64,000 nt of DNA. Source: an uncultured Collinsella sp. (GTDB lineage Bacteria > Actinomycetota > Coriobacteriia > Coriobacteriales > Coriobacteriaceae). A program made the position numbers and the translations under genes. Position 1 is the first letter of the stretch. The number at the start of each line of letters is the position of its first letter. Location of the stretch: NCBI GenBank assembly GCA_902479135.1, contig CABSNU010000001.1:62001-126000 (forward strand), written 5' to 3'. The notes beneath the pieces are model-generated. The model was not told the DNA's origin and did no database searches. It was given only the letters and a program-made list of their open reading frames with translations. Positions 33,901 through 41,361 of this stretch are shown here, in pieces.

Positions 33901-34040
33901 TTGTCTCGATCTGTAACACGTAGCCGAGTTTTTAAGTCCTAACCGTTACAGATCGAGATAAACAAGGTAGGCCCCGCCGAATTGTCTCAATCTGTAACAC
34001 TAAGACCGGTTTTGGACGTCTAGATGTCACAGGTTGAGAC
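33901..34040. repeat. Palindromic repeat pair, locus 4
   Basis: Copy A 33901-33965 (TTGTCTCGATCTGTAACACG ... CGTTACAGATCGAGATAA) and copy B 33982-34040, more diverged. Lies between two convergent genes. 34041-34159 shows no further feature. Confidence 0.82.
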
Positions 34041-34159
34041 GATTTGATAGTGGAGTCCTCATTTGCGCGTCATATCGCGTAGCGCTGACGCGCTGGTTTC
34101 CACAATGACAGGAGGTTAAAGTCCTCCCGCATCGCCCGTTGGCAATCCCGTAGCGCTAG

Positions 34160-34924
34160 CTAGCAAATGACCTGCGTATGCTCCTCGATGGCGGCACGAT
34201 CTTCGGCGGCGATGCCCGGCTCGCACACCACGGCGTCCAGGCTGTCCAGACGGCAGAAGGTGTAGAAGTCGCGCTTGCCAATCTTGCTGGAATCGGCGAT
34301 CAGATAGCGCGAGTCGGCCTTGCTAAAGGCGAGCTGCTGGATGCGGCCCTCTTCCATGTTAGACGTAGACACGTCGCCGTCCAAAATGCCGTTTGCGCCG
34401 ATAAAGGCTGCGTCGATCCCCAGTGCGCGCAAGGTGTCCTCGGCCGTGGGGCCCACAAAGGCGGCAGTGCGGCGGCGGTAAACGCCGCCCACCAGGCACA
34501 GTTCGCAGTCTTCGCGCGCCTCGAGCAGGTTAAACACCGAAAGCGAATTGGTCACAATGCGCAGGCGAAACGCCGGCAGCATCGAGGCCATCTGCTCAAC
34601 CGTGGTGCCCGTGCCCAAAAAAATGGTCGAGCCTTCCTCGATAAGCTCCACAGAACGGCGCGCAATCTGCAACTTTTCCTCGGCATGCTTCGTGCGCTTT
34701 TCGCTGTGCGAATACTCATGGCGCAGCATAGCGTGTGGACGGCTCTGCGCACTGCGGGCTCCGCCGTGCACGCGCTCGATCTCGCCCAGGCTCGCAAGCT
34801 CCTCAAGGTCACGGCGGATCGTCATATCCGAGACACCTAACGCATCCGAAATCTCCTTGACCGAGACCGTTCCCTGTTCCTCGAGCAGCTGCCGAACCTT
34901 ATCCTGTCGCTCCGCTTTAATCAC
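34160..34924 (-). CDS. DeoR-family repressor, LacR-like
   Basis: 254-residue DeoR-family regulator. HTH VSVKEISDALGVSDMTIRRDLEEL and signature RVHGGARS are near the N-terminus; the sensor has FLGTGTTVEQ and GANGILDGDVSTSN, as in tagatose-6-phosphate-responsive LacR proteins. GTG at 34924 chosen: it begins VIKAERQDK, the normal DeoR start, with GCGAGGA 7 nt away. Divergent from galM. Boxes AACAATAACGAACAAAT upstream resemble those before lacA and lacF, so it is the best candidate for the lac repressor of this island. A decayed copy lies at 29632. Confidence 0.85.
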   Translation of the reverse strand: MIKAERQDKVRQLLEEQGTVSVKEISDALGVSDMTIRRDLEELASLGEIERVHGGARSAQSRPHAMLRHEYSHSEKRTKHAEEKLQIARRSVELIEEGSTIFLGTGTTVEQMASMLPAFRLRIVTNSLSVFNLLEAREDCELCLVGGVYRRRTAAFVGPTAEDTLRALGIDAAFIGANGILDGDVSTSNMEEGRIQQLAFSKADSRYLIADSSKIGKRDFYTFCRLDSLDAVVCEPGIAAEDRAAIEEHTQVIC

Positions 34925-34954
34925 GATGAGTCCTCGCTGTTCCACGCTCACGTC

Positions 34955-34980
34955 AATTCAAACAATAACGAACAAATTGT
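34955..34980. promoter_or_regulatory. LacR-type boxes between lacR-like gene and galM
   Basis: TTCAAACAATAACGAACAAA (two AACAAwAAC-like repeats) directly upstream of the regulator; shared with lacF (about 13365-13390) and partly with lacA. Confidence 0.5.
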
Positions 34981-35129
34981 ATCAGACTCGCGCGCGTCAG
35001 AAATGAACGCCCGCACAGCTCCAATCATCACTTTTTTGAGAAAAATACCCCCTGCTTTAGTGGGGTGTAGTGATAATCTCGCCTGTTCGCGCTACAGTTT
35101 GTCGGAAATACCTCGATGTTAGGAACCAA

Positions 35130-36182
35130 ATGATCACTTCCGAGCTTTTCGGCACCGCGCCGTGCGGTACCCCCGTTCATCGTTACACCCTCAACGGGCC
35201 CGAGATCTGCGTTCGCATTATGGACTATGGCGCCACCGTGTTGGGCATCGACGTGCCCGACATCCCCGGCAACGTGCGCGATGTGGTGTTGGGCTTTGAT
35301 AAGCTCGAGGATTACTTTGACAACCCCGCCTGCTTTGGTGCGACCATCGGACCTGTGGCCAACCGCACTGCAGGTGCCACGATCACCATCGCCGGCACGG
35401 ACTGGCATATGCCGGCCAACGAAGGCGCCAACAACCTGCACAGCGATCTTGAGCACGGCCTGCACAAGCGCGTGTGGGATGTTGAGCTCGACGAGACTCA
35501 CAACGCCGTGTGCATGACCACTTCGCTTGAGGATGGCGAGCTGGGCCTGCCCGGCAACCGCACGTTTACGGCCGTGTTTACCGTTACACGCACCGGCGTC
35601 TTTCGCATCGAGTATGGCTGCGAAAGCGACCGCGCCACCTACGTGTCTATGACCAACCACACATATTTCAACCTTGCCGGTCATAACGCCGGCATGGACT
35701 GCGAGCACTTCTTTGTCGCCAACGCCGCCCACTACCTGCCCATTGACGGCCAGAACATTCCCACCGGCGAAATTGCTCCGGTCGAAGGCACGCCATTCGA
35801 CTTCCGCGAGCTGCGTCCTGTCGCGCCCGGCATGGAGGCCGACAACCCGCAGATCAAGCAGGCACGCGGCTACGACCACTGCCTGTGCATCGATGGCTAT
35901 CAGTACGGTCGCAACCTGCGCCGCGCGATGCACGTCGAGGAGATGTGGACCGGTCGTGAGCTGGACTACTACACCACCGCCCCGGGCGTGCAGCTCTACA
36001 CCGGCAACTGGCTGGGCGACGAGCACGCCAAGGACGATGCTAACTATGGCTGGGGCGCTGGCTTTGCCCTCGAGGCAGAGATGTACCCCGACACGCCGCA
36101 CCAGCCGCTGTTCCCGCAGGGCATTGTGGGCCCGGGTCACCCCTACAGCAACGTGATCGAATACCACTTTATGAGGCACTAA
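35130..36182 (+). CDS. galM: Aldose 1-epimerase (galactose mutarotase)
   Basis: 350-residue mutarotase interconverting alpha- and beta-galactose, supplying GalK. The active-site His pair is visible in NLHSDLEHGLHK and MTNHTYFNLAGH, GYDHCL follows, and the catalytic Glu region lies in the C-terminal NVIEYHF. ATG at 35130 chosen with TTAGGA upstream; the earlier in-frame Met reads through the divergent promoter. It is separated from galKT by 30 kb and instead pairs with the LacR-like gene, which suggests co-control with lactose use. Confidence 0.92.
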   Translation: MITSELFGTAPCGTPVHRYTLNGPEICVRIMDYGATVLGIDVPDIPGNVRDVVLGFDKLEDYFDNPACFGATIGPVANRTAGATITIAGTDWHMPANEGANNLHSDLEHGLHKRVWDVELDETHNAVCMTTSLEDGELGLPGNRTFTAVFTVTRTGVFRIEYGCESDRATYVSMTNHTYFNLAGHNAGMDCEHFFVANAAHYLPIDGQNIPTGEIAPVEGTPFDFRELRPVAPGMEADNPQIKQARGYDHCLCIDGYQYGRNLRRAMHVEEMWTGRELDYYTTAPGVQLYTGNWLGDEHAKDDANYGWGAGFALEAEMYPDTPHQPLFPQGIVGPGHPYSNVIEYHFMRH

Positions 36183-36210
36183 GCCCGCAACGTGACATAC
36201 CGCACAGCAG

Positions 36211-36244
36211 CGCCCACCGGCACCACAGCCGACGGGCGTTTTTC
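36211..36244 (+). terminator. Terminator of galM
   Basis: CGCCCACCGGC pairs with GCCGACGGGCG (36228-36238), followed by TTTTTC. Confidence 0.85.
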
Positions 36245-36247
36245 TAC

Positions 36248-36279
36248 CTAGTCATTGGGGACGTTCTTAAATGACTAGT
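36248..36279 (-). repeat. 32-bp palindrome-ended intergenic repeat, copy 2
   Basis: Exact inverted copy of 12856-12887. It overlaps the end of the orphan IIB gene and supplies its last codons (Leu-Val-Ile) and stop. Confidence 0.8.
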
Positions 36280-36746
36280 TGGATGGGGTCGGGGTTGGAG
36301 CTGGGGAGGTAACGGATTTCTAGCTCTATGCCGAGTTCTTGTAGCTCTTTGAAGGCAGCGATGTCCGTATCGTCTACGGCAACGGCGGGCGTTACAGGGC
36401 GCTTGCCCTCCCCTGCCTGCATATGACCAATGCTGATCTTGGCTATTGGCACGCCGCCCTTAACCAGCGCGAGTGCATCGGAGGGTGAGGCCACCATGAT
36501 CAGAATCAATTGGCGCGGCGTTGCGGTATGAATGATGTCGATAGTCCTTTGCACCGAGAAAAACCGTGTCCAAACGCCTTCTGGCGCCGCCACCCTCATG
36601 GGTGCCCATCGGCGCGAATCCGCCGCGATCCCATCGTTGACGATTAGGACAAGGTTAGAACCCACGGCTTCGTTCCACAGTTCGACGTCTTGCCCGTAAA
36701 TGAAACGGTCATCGATACGCGTGAGAAGGATCTTGGGTTGAGCCAT
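36267..36746 (-). CDS. Orphan mannose-family PTS IIB-like protein lacking the active His
   Basis: 159-residue homologue of mannose-family IIB domains and clearly related to the agaV-like protein at 46810. The phosphohistidine loop reads LLTRIDDRFIYGQD: the catalytic His17 of the sister protein (RLVHGQV) is Tyr17 here, so phosphate transfer should be impossible. The rest of the fold is intact (RFFSVQRTIDII, LVKGGVPIAKISIGHM). No IIA, IIC or IID lies next to it. The C-terminus is formed by a 32-bp intergenic repeat. It may be a regulatory relic or a decaying gene. ATG at 36746 was chosen to match the sister N-terminus; the ribosome site is weak. Confidence 0.82.
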   Translation of the reverse strand: MAQPKILLTRIDDRFIYGQDVELWNEAVGSNLVLIVNDGIAADSRRWAPMRVAAPEGVWTRFFSVQRTIDIIHTATPRQLILIMVASPSDALALVKGGVPIAKISIGHMQAGEGKRPVTPAVAVDDTDIAAFKELQELGIELEIRYLPSSNPDPIQLVI

Positions 36747-36885
36747 GGCTGCCCCATTCTGTTTGAGACCCATATGAGCGGGACGTCGGCCACCAGCTCA
36801 ATAGCAGGTCAAGCGCCAAATGGACGCCGCAGACATCACGTCTCCAATATTAGTGCATTTAAAGTGAGAAAAGCCGTCAGAACAC

Positions 36886-36914
36886 TTGCGCGGATGTGCG
36901 ATGTCCCGTATCAT
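36886..36914 (+). promoter_or_regulatory. Promoter of tRNA-Thr
   Basis: TTGCGC (36886-36891), 17-bp spacer, TATCAT (36909-36914), 39 nt before the tRNA. Confidence 0.6.
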
Positions 36915-36953
36915 AGACAGCCGTTGACGCCTCAGTTGCGTCACCACATGGCC

Positions 36954-37029
36954 GCCAGCGTAGCTCAGTTGGTAGAGCACCGCTCTCGTAAAGCGGGGGT
37001 CACCGGTTCGAGCCCGGTCGCTGGCTCCA
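36954..37029 (+). tRNA. tRNA-Thr (anticodon CGT)
   Basis: 76 nt with encoded CCA. Acceptor GCCAGCG/CGCTGGC, D arm GCTC/GAGC, anticodon stem CCGCT/AGCGG with loop CTCGTAA (anticodon CGT), T arm CCGGTTCGAGCCCGG. All stems pair. Followed 12 nt later by a terminator. Confidence 0.96.
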
Positions 37030-37040
37030 TTGCACAAGAT

Positions 37041-37064
37041 AGCCGCCTTCGGGCGGCTTTTTTG
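37041..37064 (+). terminator. Terminator of tRNA-Thr
   Basis: AGCCGCC-TTCG-GGCGGCT followed by seven Ts. Confidence 0.92.
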
Positions 37065-37496
37065 TTGCCGATTTCGGGTGCGTGCGCGCCAATCCAAGCA
37101 TCGCCACGTCAACAGCGGCCCACTCGGTAGACTTCGGGTTTAATGCTTAGGGGCGGGGATTTACCAAAGTGAAATTTTAATGAAAAGAAACCCAGCTGCA
37201 ACAATTGCCATGGTGAGGGCTCGAATTGGCCATATAGATCTAAAATAGTCACGATACCTTCTCTTTTGCTGGAACGATATATCTATACAAGGTTGTGAGC
37301 GGAAAACAAAAATACGTCGATTGCTATCCGACAAACGGGTCTGGAATTGCATTCACCGGCATTTCGGGGCAGATTGATACACATGTACGAAAGGGAACCT
37401 ATGTGGTGCGTTGGGTTGGAGCTGCTGCAGGCCCGATATGGATTGCGGTCTTGCGCCCCGATGTCCAAATAGGTCTCTCTAGACGGGAAGTTGCTC

Positions 37497-37862
37497 ATGG
37501 ACACCATATATGACGGAGACGGCTGGGTCGATCATTATACTTGGCGCCTGGTCGGCTCGGATGACAATGGGGATGTGGTGTTTGATGGACTATGTCCAAA
37601 GCATCTCCATCCTTTTGTCTCGTCGTTAATTGAGAGTTCCGCTCGTGTTGCCCCCTACAGCTCGGCGTCGCTTCATGATACGGACGTTTTGAAGACCATA
37701 AGGGAATCAATTGACGATGGCACGATGAGCGGCCCGCTGTTTTCTCGGCTTGTGGGGCTAGATGAGATTGGCTCGAAACGACTGCTTGCGGGCGAAAAAG
37801 TGGAACTCACTTATCGGTCGATGATTTCAATCCTGCGGCTAGCCGATGTTCTTCGCAAATAA
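37497..37862 (+). CDS. Small hypothetical protein downstream of tRNA-Thr
   Basis: 121 residues, not recognised. Acidic N-terminal half (MDTIYDGDGWVDHYTWRLVG) and a helical C-terminus (FSRLVGLDEIGSKRLLAGEKVELTYRSMISILRLADVLRK) that could be a small helical DNA- or protein-binding part. ATG at 37497 has GGGAAG six bases upstream. A short open frame just before it (GTG 37295 to 37513, overlapping by 17 bp) might be a partner gene but is weak. The 37065-37490 stretch is AT-richer than its surroundings and otherwise empty, fitting acquired DNA beside a tRNA. Confidence 0.5.
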   Translation: MDTIYDGDGWVDHYTWRLVGSDDNGDVVFDGLCPKHLHPFVSSLIESSARVAPYSSASLHDTDVLKTIRESIDDGTMSGPLFSRLVGLDEIGSKRLLAGEKVELTYRSMISILRLADVLRK

Positions 37863-37899
37863 ATCCAAGCAAAACGCCGCCGGCAACTCCCCTACTCAA

Positions 37900-37952
37900 C
37901 AAAAAAGCCCCGCCAACCGCAATCCCCAAAGGAACCGCGATCAGCGGGGCTT
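37900..37952. terminator. Bidirectional terminator between 37497 gene and yhcH
   Basis: AAGCCCCGC ... GCGGGGCTT with inner CCGC/GCGG pairing and A/T-rich flanks. Confidence 0.7.
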
Positions 37953-37997
37953 AAACGCACTCCCCAAGGGGAATCACGCTAGCTCACGAGCAGCGCG

Positions 37998-38471
37998 CTA
38001 CTCCTCCCAGTAAGCGTCTGCAAGCAGCTTAAAGCAGATCTTCTTGACCGGCTGTGCGCCATCGCCCGGGAACTCGAGCGTGGGCATGTGAGGCTCGCCG
38101 GCAACAAACAGCGCAAACTTGTCGTCGGCAAGATCGCCGGCAATCGAGGCGTCGGAATCGACCAGATCGTAGTCGTCCTTCTCGTCAAACTCCTGAACCA
38201 GCGTCAGGCTGCCCGTGGCAACCTTAAAGGCCTCGCGACCCTCGACGTCGATCTGCAGGTCATGATAGCGCTGATGCGTCTCATAGTAAGCCTCGGCCTC
38301 AGGACGCGTCGTGGGAGCCATGACGTTCGCATAGACCTTGTCGCCCAGAATCGGATGGCTGCCGACCTCGAGCTGCGCCGGTTCGTTCTCCTCGAGCCAG
38401 TCGATCAGCACGTCGAGGCCCTTGAGCATTCCGCGATACTCCTCGATATCGCCCAATGCACCGTAAATCAT
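37998..38471 (-). CDS. YhcH/YjgK/YiaL family protein
   Basis: 157-residue cupin-like protein of the YhcH/EbgC family (also called beta-galactosidase subunit beta family), often linked to sialic acid, keto-acid or galactoside operons. Typical motifs: THQRYHDLQIDVEGRE, the metal/sugar-binding His-Glu pattern in the middle, FALFVAGEPHMPTLEF, and the final KICFKLL. The precise reaction is unsettled for the family; anomer or epimer conversion of a sugar has been suggested. Start ATG with GAGAGGGG. Probably the last gene of the lacX-lacC unit at 38669-40545, separated by a nagA remnant. Confidence 0.88.
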   Translation of the reverse strand: MIYGALGDIEEYRGMLKGLDVLIDWLEENEPAQLEVGSHPILGDKVYANVMAPTTRPEAEAYYETHQRYHDLQIDVEGREAFKVATGSLTLVQEFDEKDDYDLVDSDASIAGDLADDKFALFVAGEPHMPTLEFPGDGAQPVKKICFKLLADAYWEE

Positions 38472-38503
38472 CTAAATCCCCTCTCGGATCGTTTCTTTGG
38501 CGG

Positions 38504-38637
38504 CTACTCGATAAACGCGTTACCGACGCTGTTGCCGCCCACATACGTCTCGACCAGGGTAAGGTCGGGACTGAACACGACAAAGTCGGCGTCGCGCCCC
38601 GGCATAATGCTACTGCACTTATCGTCGACATGAGCTA
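38504..38637 (-). pseudogene. nagA 3'-end fragment
   Basis: About 134 bp whose minus-strand frame reads SIMPGRDADFVVF then LTLVETYVGGNSVGNAF-IE-stop, nearly identical to the C-terminus of the intact NagA at 41362. No start or catalytic parts remain. It lies between lacC-2 and yhcH, which marks a past deletion or unequal exchange between two nagA copies. Confidence 0.85.
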
Positions 38638-38668
38638 ACAAGCAATGCCGGGGCCGTCGCCCAAGCTC

Positions 38669-39604
38669 TTACAGCTCGGTCACGACAACGCCGTTGTAGA
38701 CCTCGTCCCAACGATCCATGACCAGATGGCCGGTCATGGGATCCATAGCGTTGAGCTTACCGCAGGTGTTGGCGGTACGCAGCACGGTTTCGTCGTCTGC
38801 GCCAGCAGCGATGGCATGTGCGAAGCCTGCGATGGTGGAGTCACCAGAGCCCGTGGCGTTAACGGCAGGGATATCGGGCGTCTTTGCGCGGAACGCACGG
38901 CCATTGTGGAAGCCCACGGAACCGGCGGCACCCATGGACACGACGACCCAAGGGATATCGGAGAAGCGGGCGTCAGAGGCGAGTGCGGTGCGGAGCTCGT
39001 CCACATCGTCGGTGGTAAAGCTCGTGCCCAGAAGGCCGTTAATCTCGGTCAGGTTAGGCTTGACCAGCTCGGGCTTAATTTCGGACTTAAGAGCGGCCTC
39101 GAGCGAAGCACCCGAGGTATCGAGCAGCACCTTGGCGCCGGCGTTCTCGGCAATACCCGTGATCTTGGCGTAGTAGTCTGCCTCGACACCGCGGGGCAGC
39201 GAACCCGAAATGGTGACGACGTCGGCCTTGCCTGCAAGCTCGGCGAACTTTGCAGTAAAGGCATCGAGCTCCTCGGGGGCAATCGTCGGGCCGCTCTCGA
39301 GCAGCTCGGTCTGGTTGCCGGCATGAAGGATATTGAGGCAGATGCGGGTCTCGCCCTTGATGGGCACAAAATCATTCTTAATACCGTTGGCGTCCATGAG
39401 CTCAGCCATGTAGGCGCCCATGTGGCCGCCGAGTAGACCGGTTGCCACAACGTCGTCGCCCAGCTGACCCAGCACACGGGCCACGTTGAGGCCCTTGCCG
39501 CCGGCGGTCTTTTCGGGCGTCACGCGGTTGACGTCGTCGATAATGAGCTCATCGAGCTGATAGCGCGTATCGACAGACGGGTTCATCGTAACGGTGAGGA
39601 TCAT
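38669..39604 (-). CDS. lacC: Tagatose-6-phosphate kinase, second copy
   Basis: 311 residues, the same length as and a close homologue of the 8182 protein (N-terminus MILTVTMNPSVDTRY, GGKGLNVARVL, NATGSGDSTIAGF). It makes tagatose-1,6-bisphosphate. Here it sits near nagA, agaS and a GalNAc-type PTS rather than lacAB, so its likely job is the tagatose-6-phosphate formed from galactosamine-6-phosphate. Start ATG with AAGGAG. It follows the lacX-like gene by 59 bp, the same order as at 8182-10052. Confidence 0.86.
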   Translation of the reverse strand: MILTVTMNPSVDTRYQLDELIIDDVNRVTPEKTAGGKGLNVARVLGQLGDDVVATGLLGGHMGAYMAELMDANGIKNDFVPIKGETRICLNILHAGNQTELLESGPTIAPEELDAFTAKFAELAGKADVVTISGSLPRGVEADYYAKITGIAENAGAKVLLDTSGASLEAALKSEIKPELVKPNLTEINGLLGTSFTTDDVDELRTALASDARFSDIPWVVVSMGAAGSVGFHNGRAFRAKTPDIPAVNATGSGDSTIAGFAHAIAAGADDETVLRTANTCGKLNAMDPMTGHLVMDRWDEVYNGVVVTEL

Positions 39605-39663
39605 TTTTAGCTCCTTATCTCGCAGGCTCCTTATGCCTCGCGATACGAGTCGACAAAACGGAA

Positions 39664-40545
39664 TTACAGAATCTCAATCGTGAACGAGCGGACGATGGTC
39701 TCCTTGGGCTTGGCGACAAGGCAGCCGCGCTTATGCTCAAGTACGTCGTCCTCATCGGAGCAGGTCGAGAGGCCGCCCCAAGGCTCAACTGCCACAAAAT
39801 CGCCCTCGGGCTTACTCCACACAATGAGATACGGGAAGCCCTCGAAGCTCAGGCGAACGCCCTTGTCCTCCCCCTTCTTAGAAAGCGTGACCTGGCGGCT
39901 CTCGAGCACGTCAAAGATGGTCTCCGCAAAATCGAAGAGCTCGTGCGACAGGGGCAGCGTCTTTCCCACCATGGGGTTCTTGGAACGGTTTGCCACGTCA
40001 ATCAATCCGGTCGAGGGCACGGCGGTGCAAAGCTCCGCAGCCTCGTCTTTCTCAAAGCGCAGCTCGTAGTCCGTATAGGCCTCGCCCTCATCGAGCGGAC
40101 ACCTGAAGCCGGGATGACCGCCGATAAAGAACGGCATGTCCTCGGTTCCCTCGTTGGTCACCTCATAGGAGACGCGCACGGCGGTATCCTCGAGCGCATA
40201 ACGAGCGACAAGCTTAAACGGATACGGATAATCACTCAGCAATGCGGCGTTATCCTCCGAAGCCAGGCACATCGCCAGCTCGTTCTCGCCTTGGCTCAAC
40301 AGCTTCCACTCCTGTTTGCGCGCAAACCCGTGGCGAGCGAGCTTTACATGATGCCCGGCAAATGTCATGGCGCTGTTGTCGCGCAAGCCTCCGCAAATCG
40401 GGAAGCAAATCGGTGCCTGGCCGGACCACACGGCGGGATCGCCCTGCCACAAATACTCGCGACCTCCGGCCTCAATCGAGGTAAACGAGCCGCCGGCCGT
40501 GGAAACCTTGATAGAAATCGAATCGTTGGAAAGAGCGTATTCCAT
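39664..40545 (-). CDS. LacX-like aldose 1-epimerase family protein, second copy
   Basis: 293 residues, same length and high similarity to the 9171 protein (STAGGSFTSIEAGGREYLWQ, HGFARKQEWKL, GGHPGFRCPL, VEPWGGLSTCSDEDD). Probable mutarotase for a pathway sugar or sugar-phosphate. ATG at 40545 chosen with AAAGGATGG; a much longer in-frame extension lacks support. It is divergent from a flavodoxin gene and starts a lacX-lacC(-yhcH) unit. Confidence 0.83.
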   Translation of the reverse strand: MEYALSNDSISIKVSTAGGSFTSIEAGGREYLWQGDPAVWSGQAPICFPICGGLRDNSAMTFAGHHVKLARHGFARKQEWKLLSQGENELAMCLASEDNAALLSDYPYPFKLVARYALEDTAVRVSYEVTNEGTEDMPFFIGGHPGFRCPLDEGEAYTDYELRFEKDEAAELCTAVPSTGLIDVANRSKNPMVGKTLPLSHELFDFAETIFDVLESRQVTLSKKGEDKGVRLSFEGFPYLIVWSKPEGDFVAVEPWGGLSTCSDEDDVLEHKRGCLVAKPKETIVRSFTIEIL

Positions 40546-40701
40546 TATCCATCCTTTCGAACAACTGCTTTTTGCTCGCAAGAACCCGTCTCGGCCCTGA
40601 CCAAAGGACAAACCCGCACGTTCATCGATACGTCCGGTATCCCAGCCATGCAACGGGGTACCATACAGACATTGATGCAATTACAGCTGAAAGGCCTTCT
40701 T

Positions 40702-41286
40702 ATGCGAACCATCATCCTCTACGCCTCGCGCCATCACGGCAATACGAAAAAGCTCGTGGACGCCATTGTCGAGGCGCACCCCGAGATCGATACCCTCGAT
40801 GTGAAGTCACTCGGTAAAAACGAGTATCCCAACCTGCACGAATATCATCTGATCGGTGTCGCCACGGGCATCTATTACTCCGAGATCGACAAGGATATGG
40901 CACGCGTGCTCACTAACGTGCTGCAGCCGCAGGACAAGGTGTTTGGCCTTATGACCTACGGTGGCAAAAACAAGTGGTACGGCAAGGATATCGATGGCAT
41001 CTGCCGCATGAAGCAGGCCATCTTTATGGGTGTCTACGGCTGCCCCGGCTTTGATACGTGGGGGCCGTTCAAGCTCGCCGGCGGTGTCCAAAAGGGACAC
41101 CCGACCGCTGAGGAAATTAAGGGCGCCGTCGACTTCTTCGACAAGATCGAAGACGAATATGGCGACATCATCGTCGAAGAGTACGCCAAGCGCGAGAAGC
41201 GCCTAGCATACGAGAAGGAGCATCCTGCAGGGGGCCTGGTGGCCGGCGTCAAGCGTACGGCAAAGAAGATCGCTAACAAGCTGTAA
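40702..41286 (+). CDS. Flavodoxin-family protein
   Basis: 194 residues. N-terminus MRTIILYASRHHGNTKKLVDAI has the FMN phosphate loop of flavodoxins (ASRHHGNTKK); GVATGIYYSEIDKD and GVYGCPGFDTWGPF are FMN-ring loops. The tail after residue 160 is basic and helical (VKRTAKKIANKL), which could touch the membrane or DNA. It would act as a small electron carrier or NAD(P)H-dependent reductase. AAAGG lies upstream of the ATG; the long in-frame extension upstream is antisense to the lacX-like gene and was discarded. Monocistronic with its own terminator. Confidence 0.85.
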   Translation: MRTIILYASRHHGNTKKLVDAIVEAHPEIDTLDVKSLGKNEYPNLHEYHLIGVATGIYYSEIDKDMARVLTNVLQPQDKVFGLMTYGGKNKWYGKDIDGICRMKQAIFMGVYGCPGFDTWGPFKLAGGVQKGHPTAEEIKGAVDFFDKIEDEYGDIIVEEYAKREKRLAYEKEHPAGGLVAGVKRTAKKIANKL

Positions 41287-41317
41287 CTGTGAAGGTGCTT
41301 TTGAGCGTTTAACCCAT

Positions 41318-41354
41318 ACGGCGGGTCCGAGCAGATTCGGACCCGCCGTCTTTT
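41318..41354. terminator. Bidirectional terminator between flavodoxin and nagA
   Basis: 13-bp perfect stem ACGGCGGGTCCGA/TCGGACCCGCCGT, loop of 6, followed by CTTTTTC. Confidence 0.9.
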
Positions 41355-41361
41355 TCTATCG

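Noticed and set aside
39733..40701. Long N-terminal extension of the flavodoxin frame
   Set aside because: It lies antisense to the lacX-like gene; the flavodoxin start at 40702 has a ribosome site and the correct family N-terminus.
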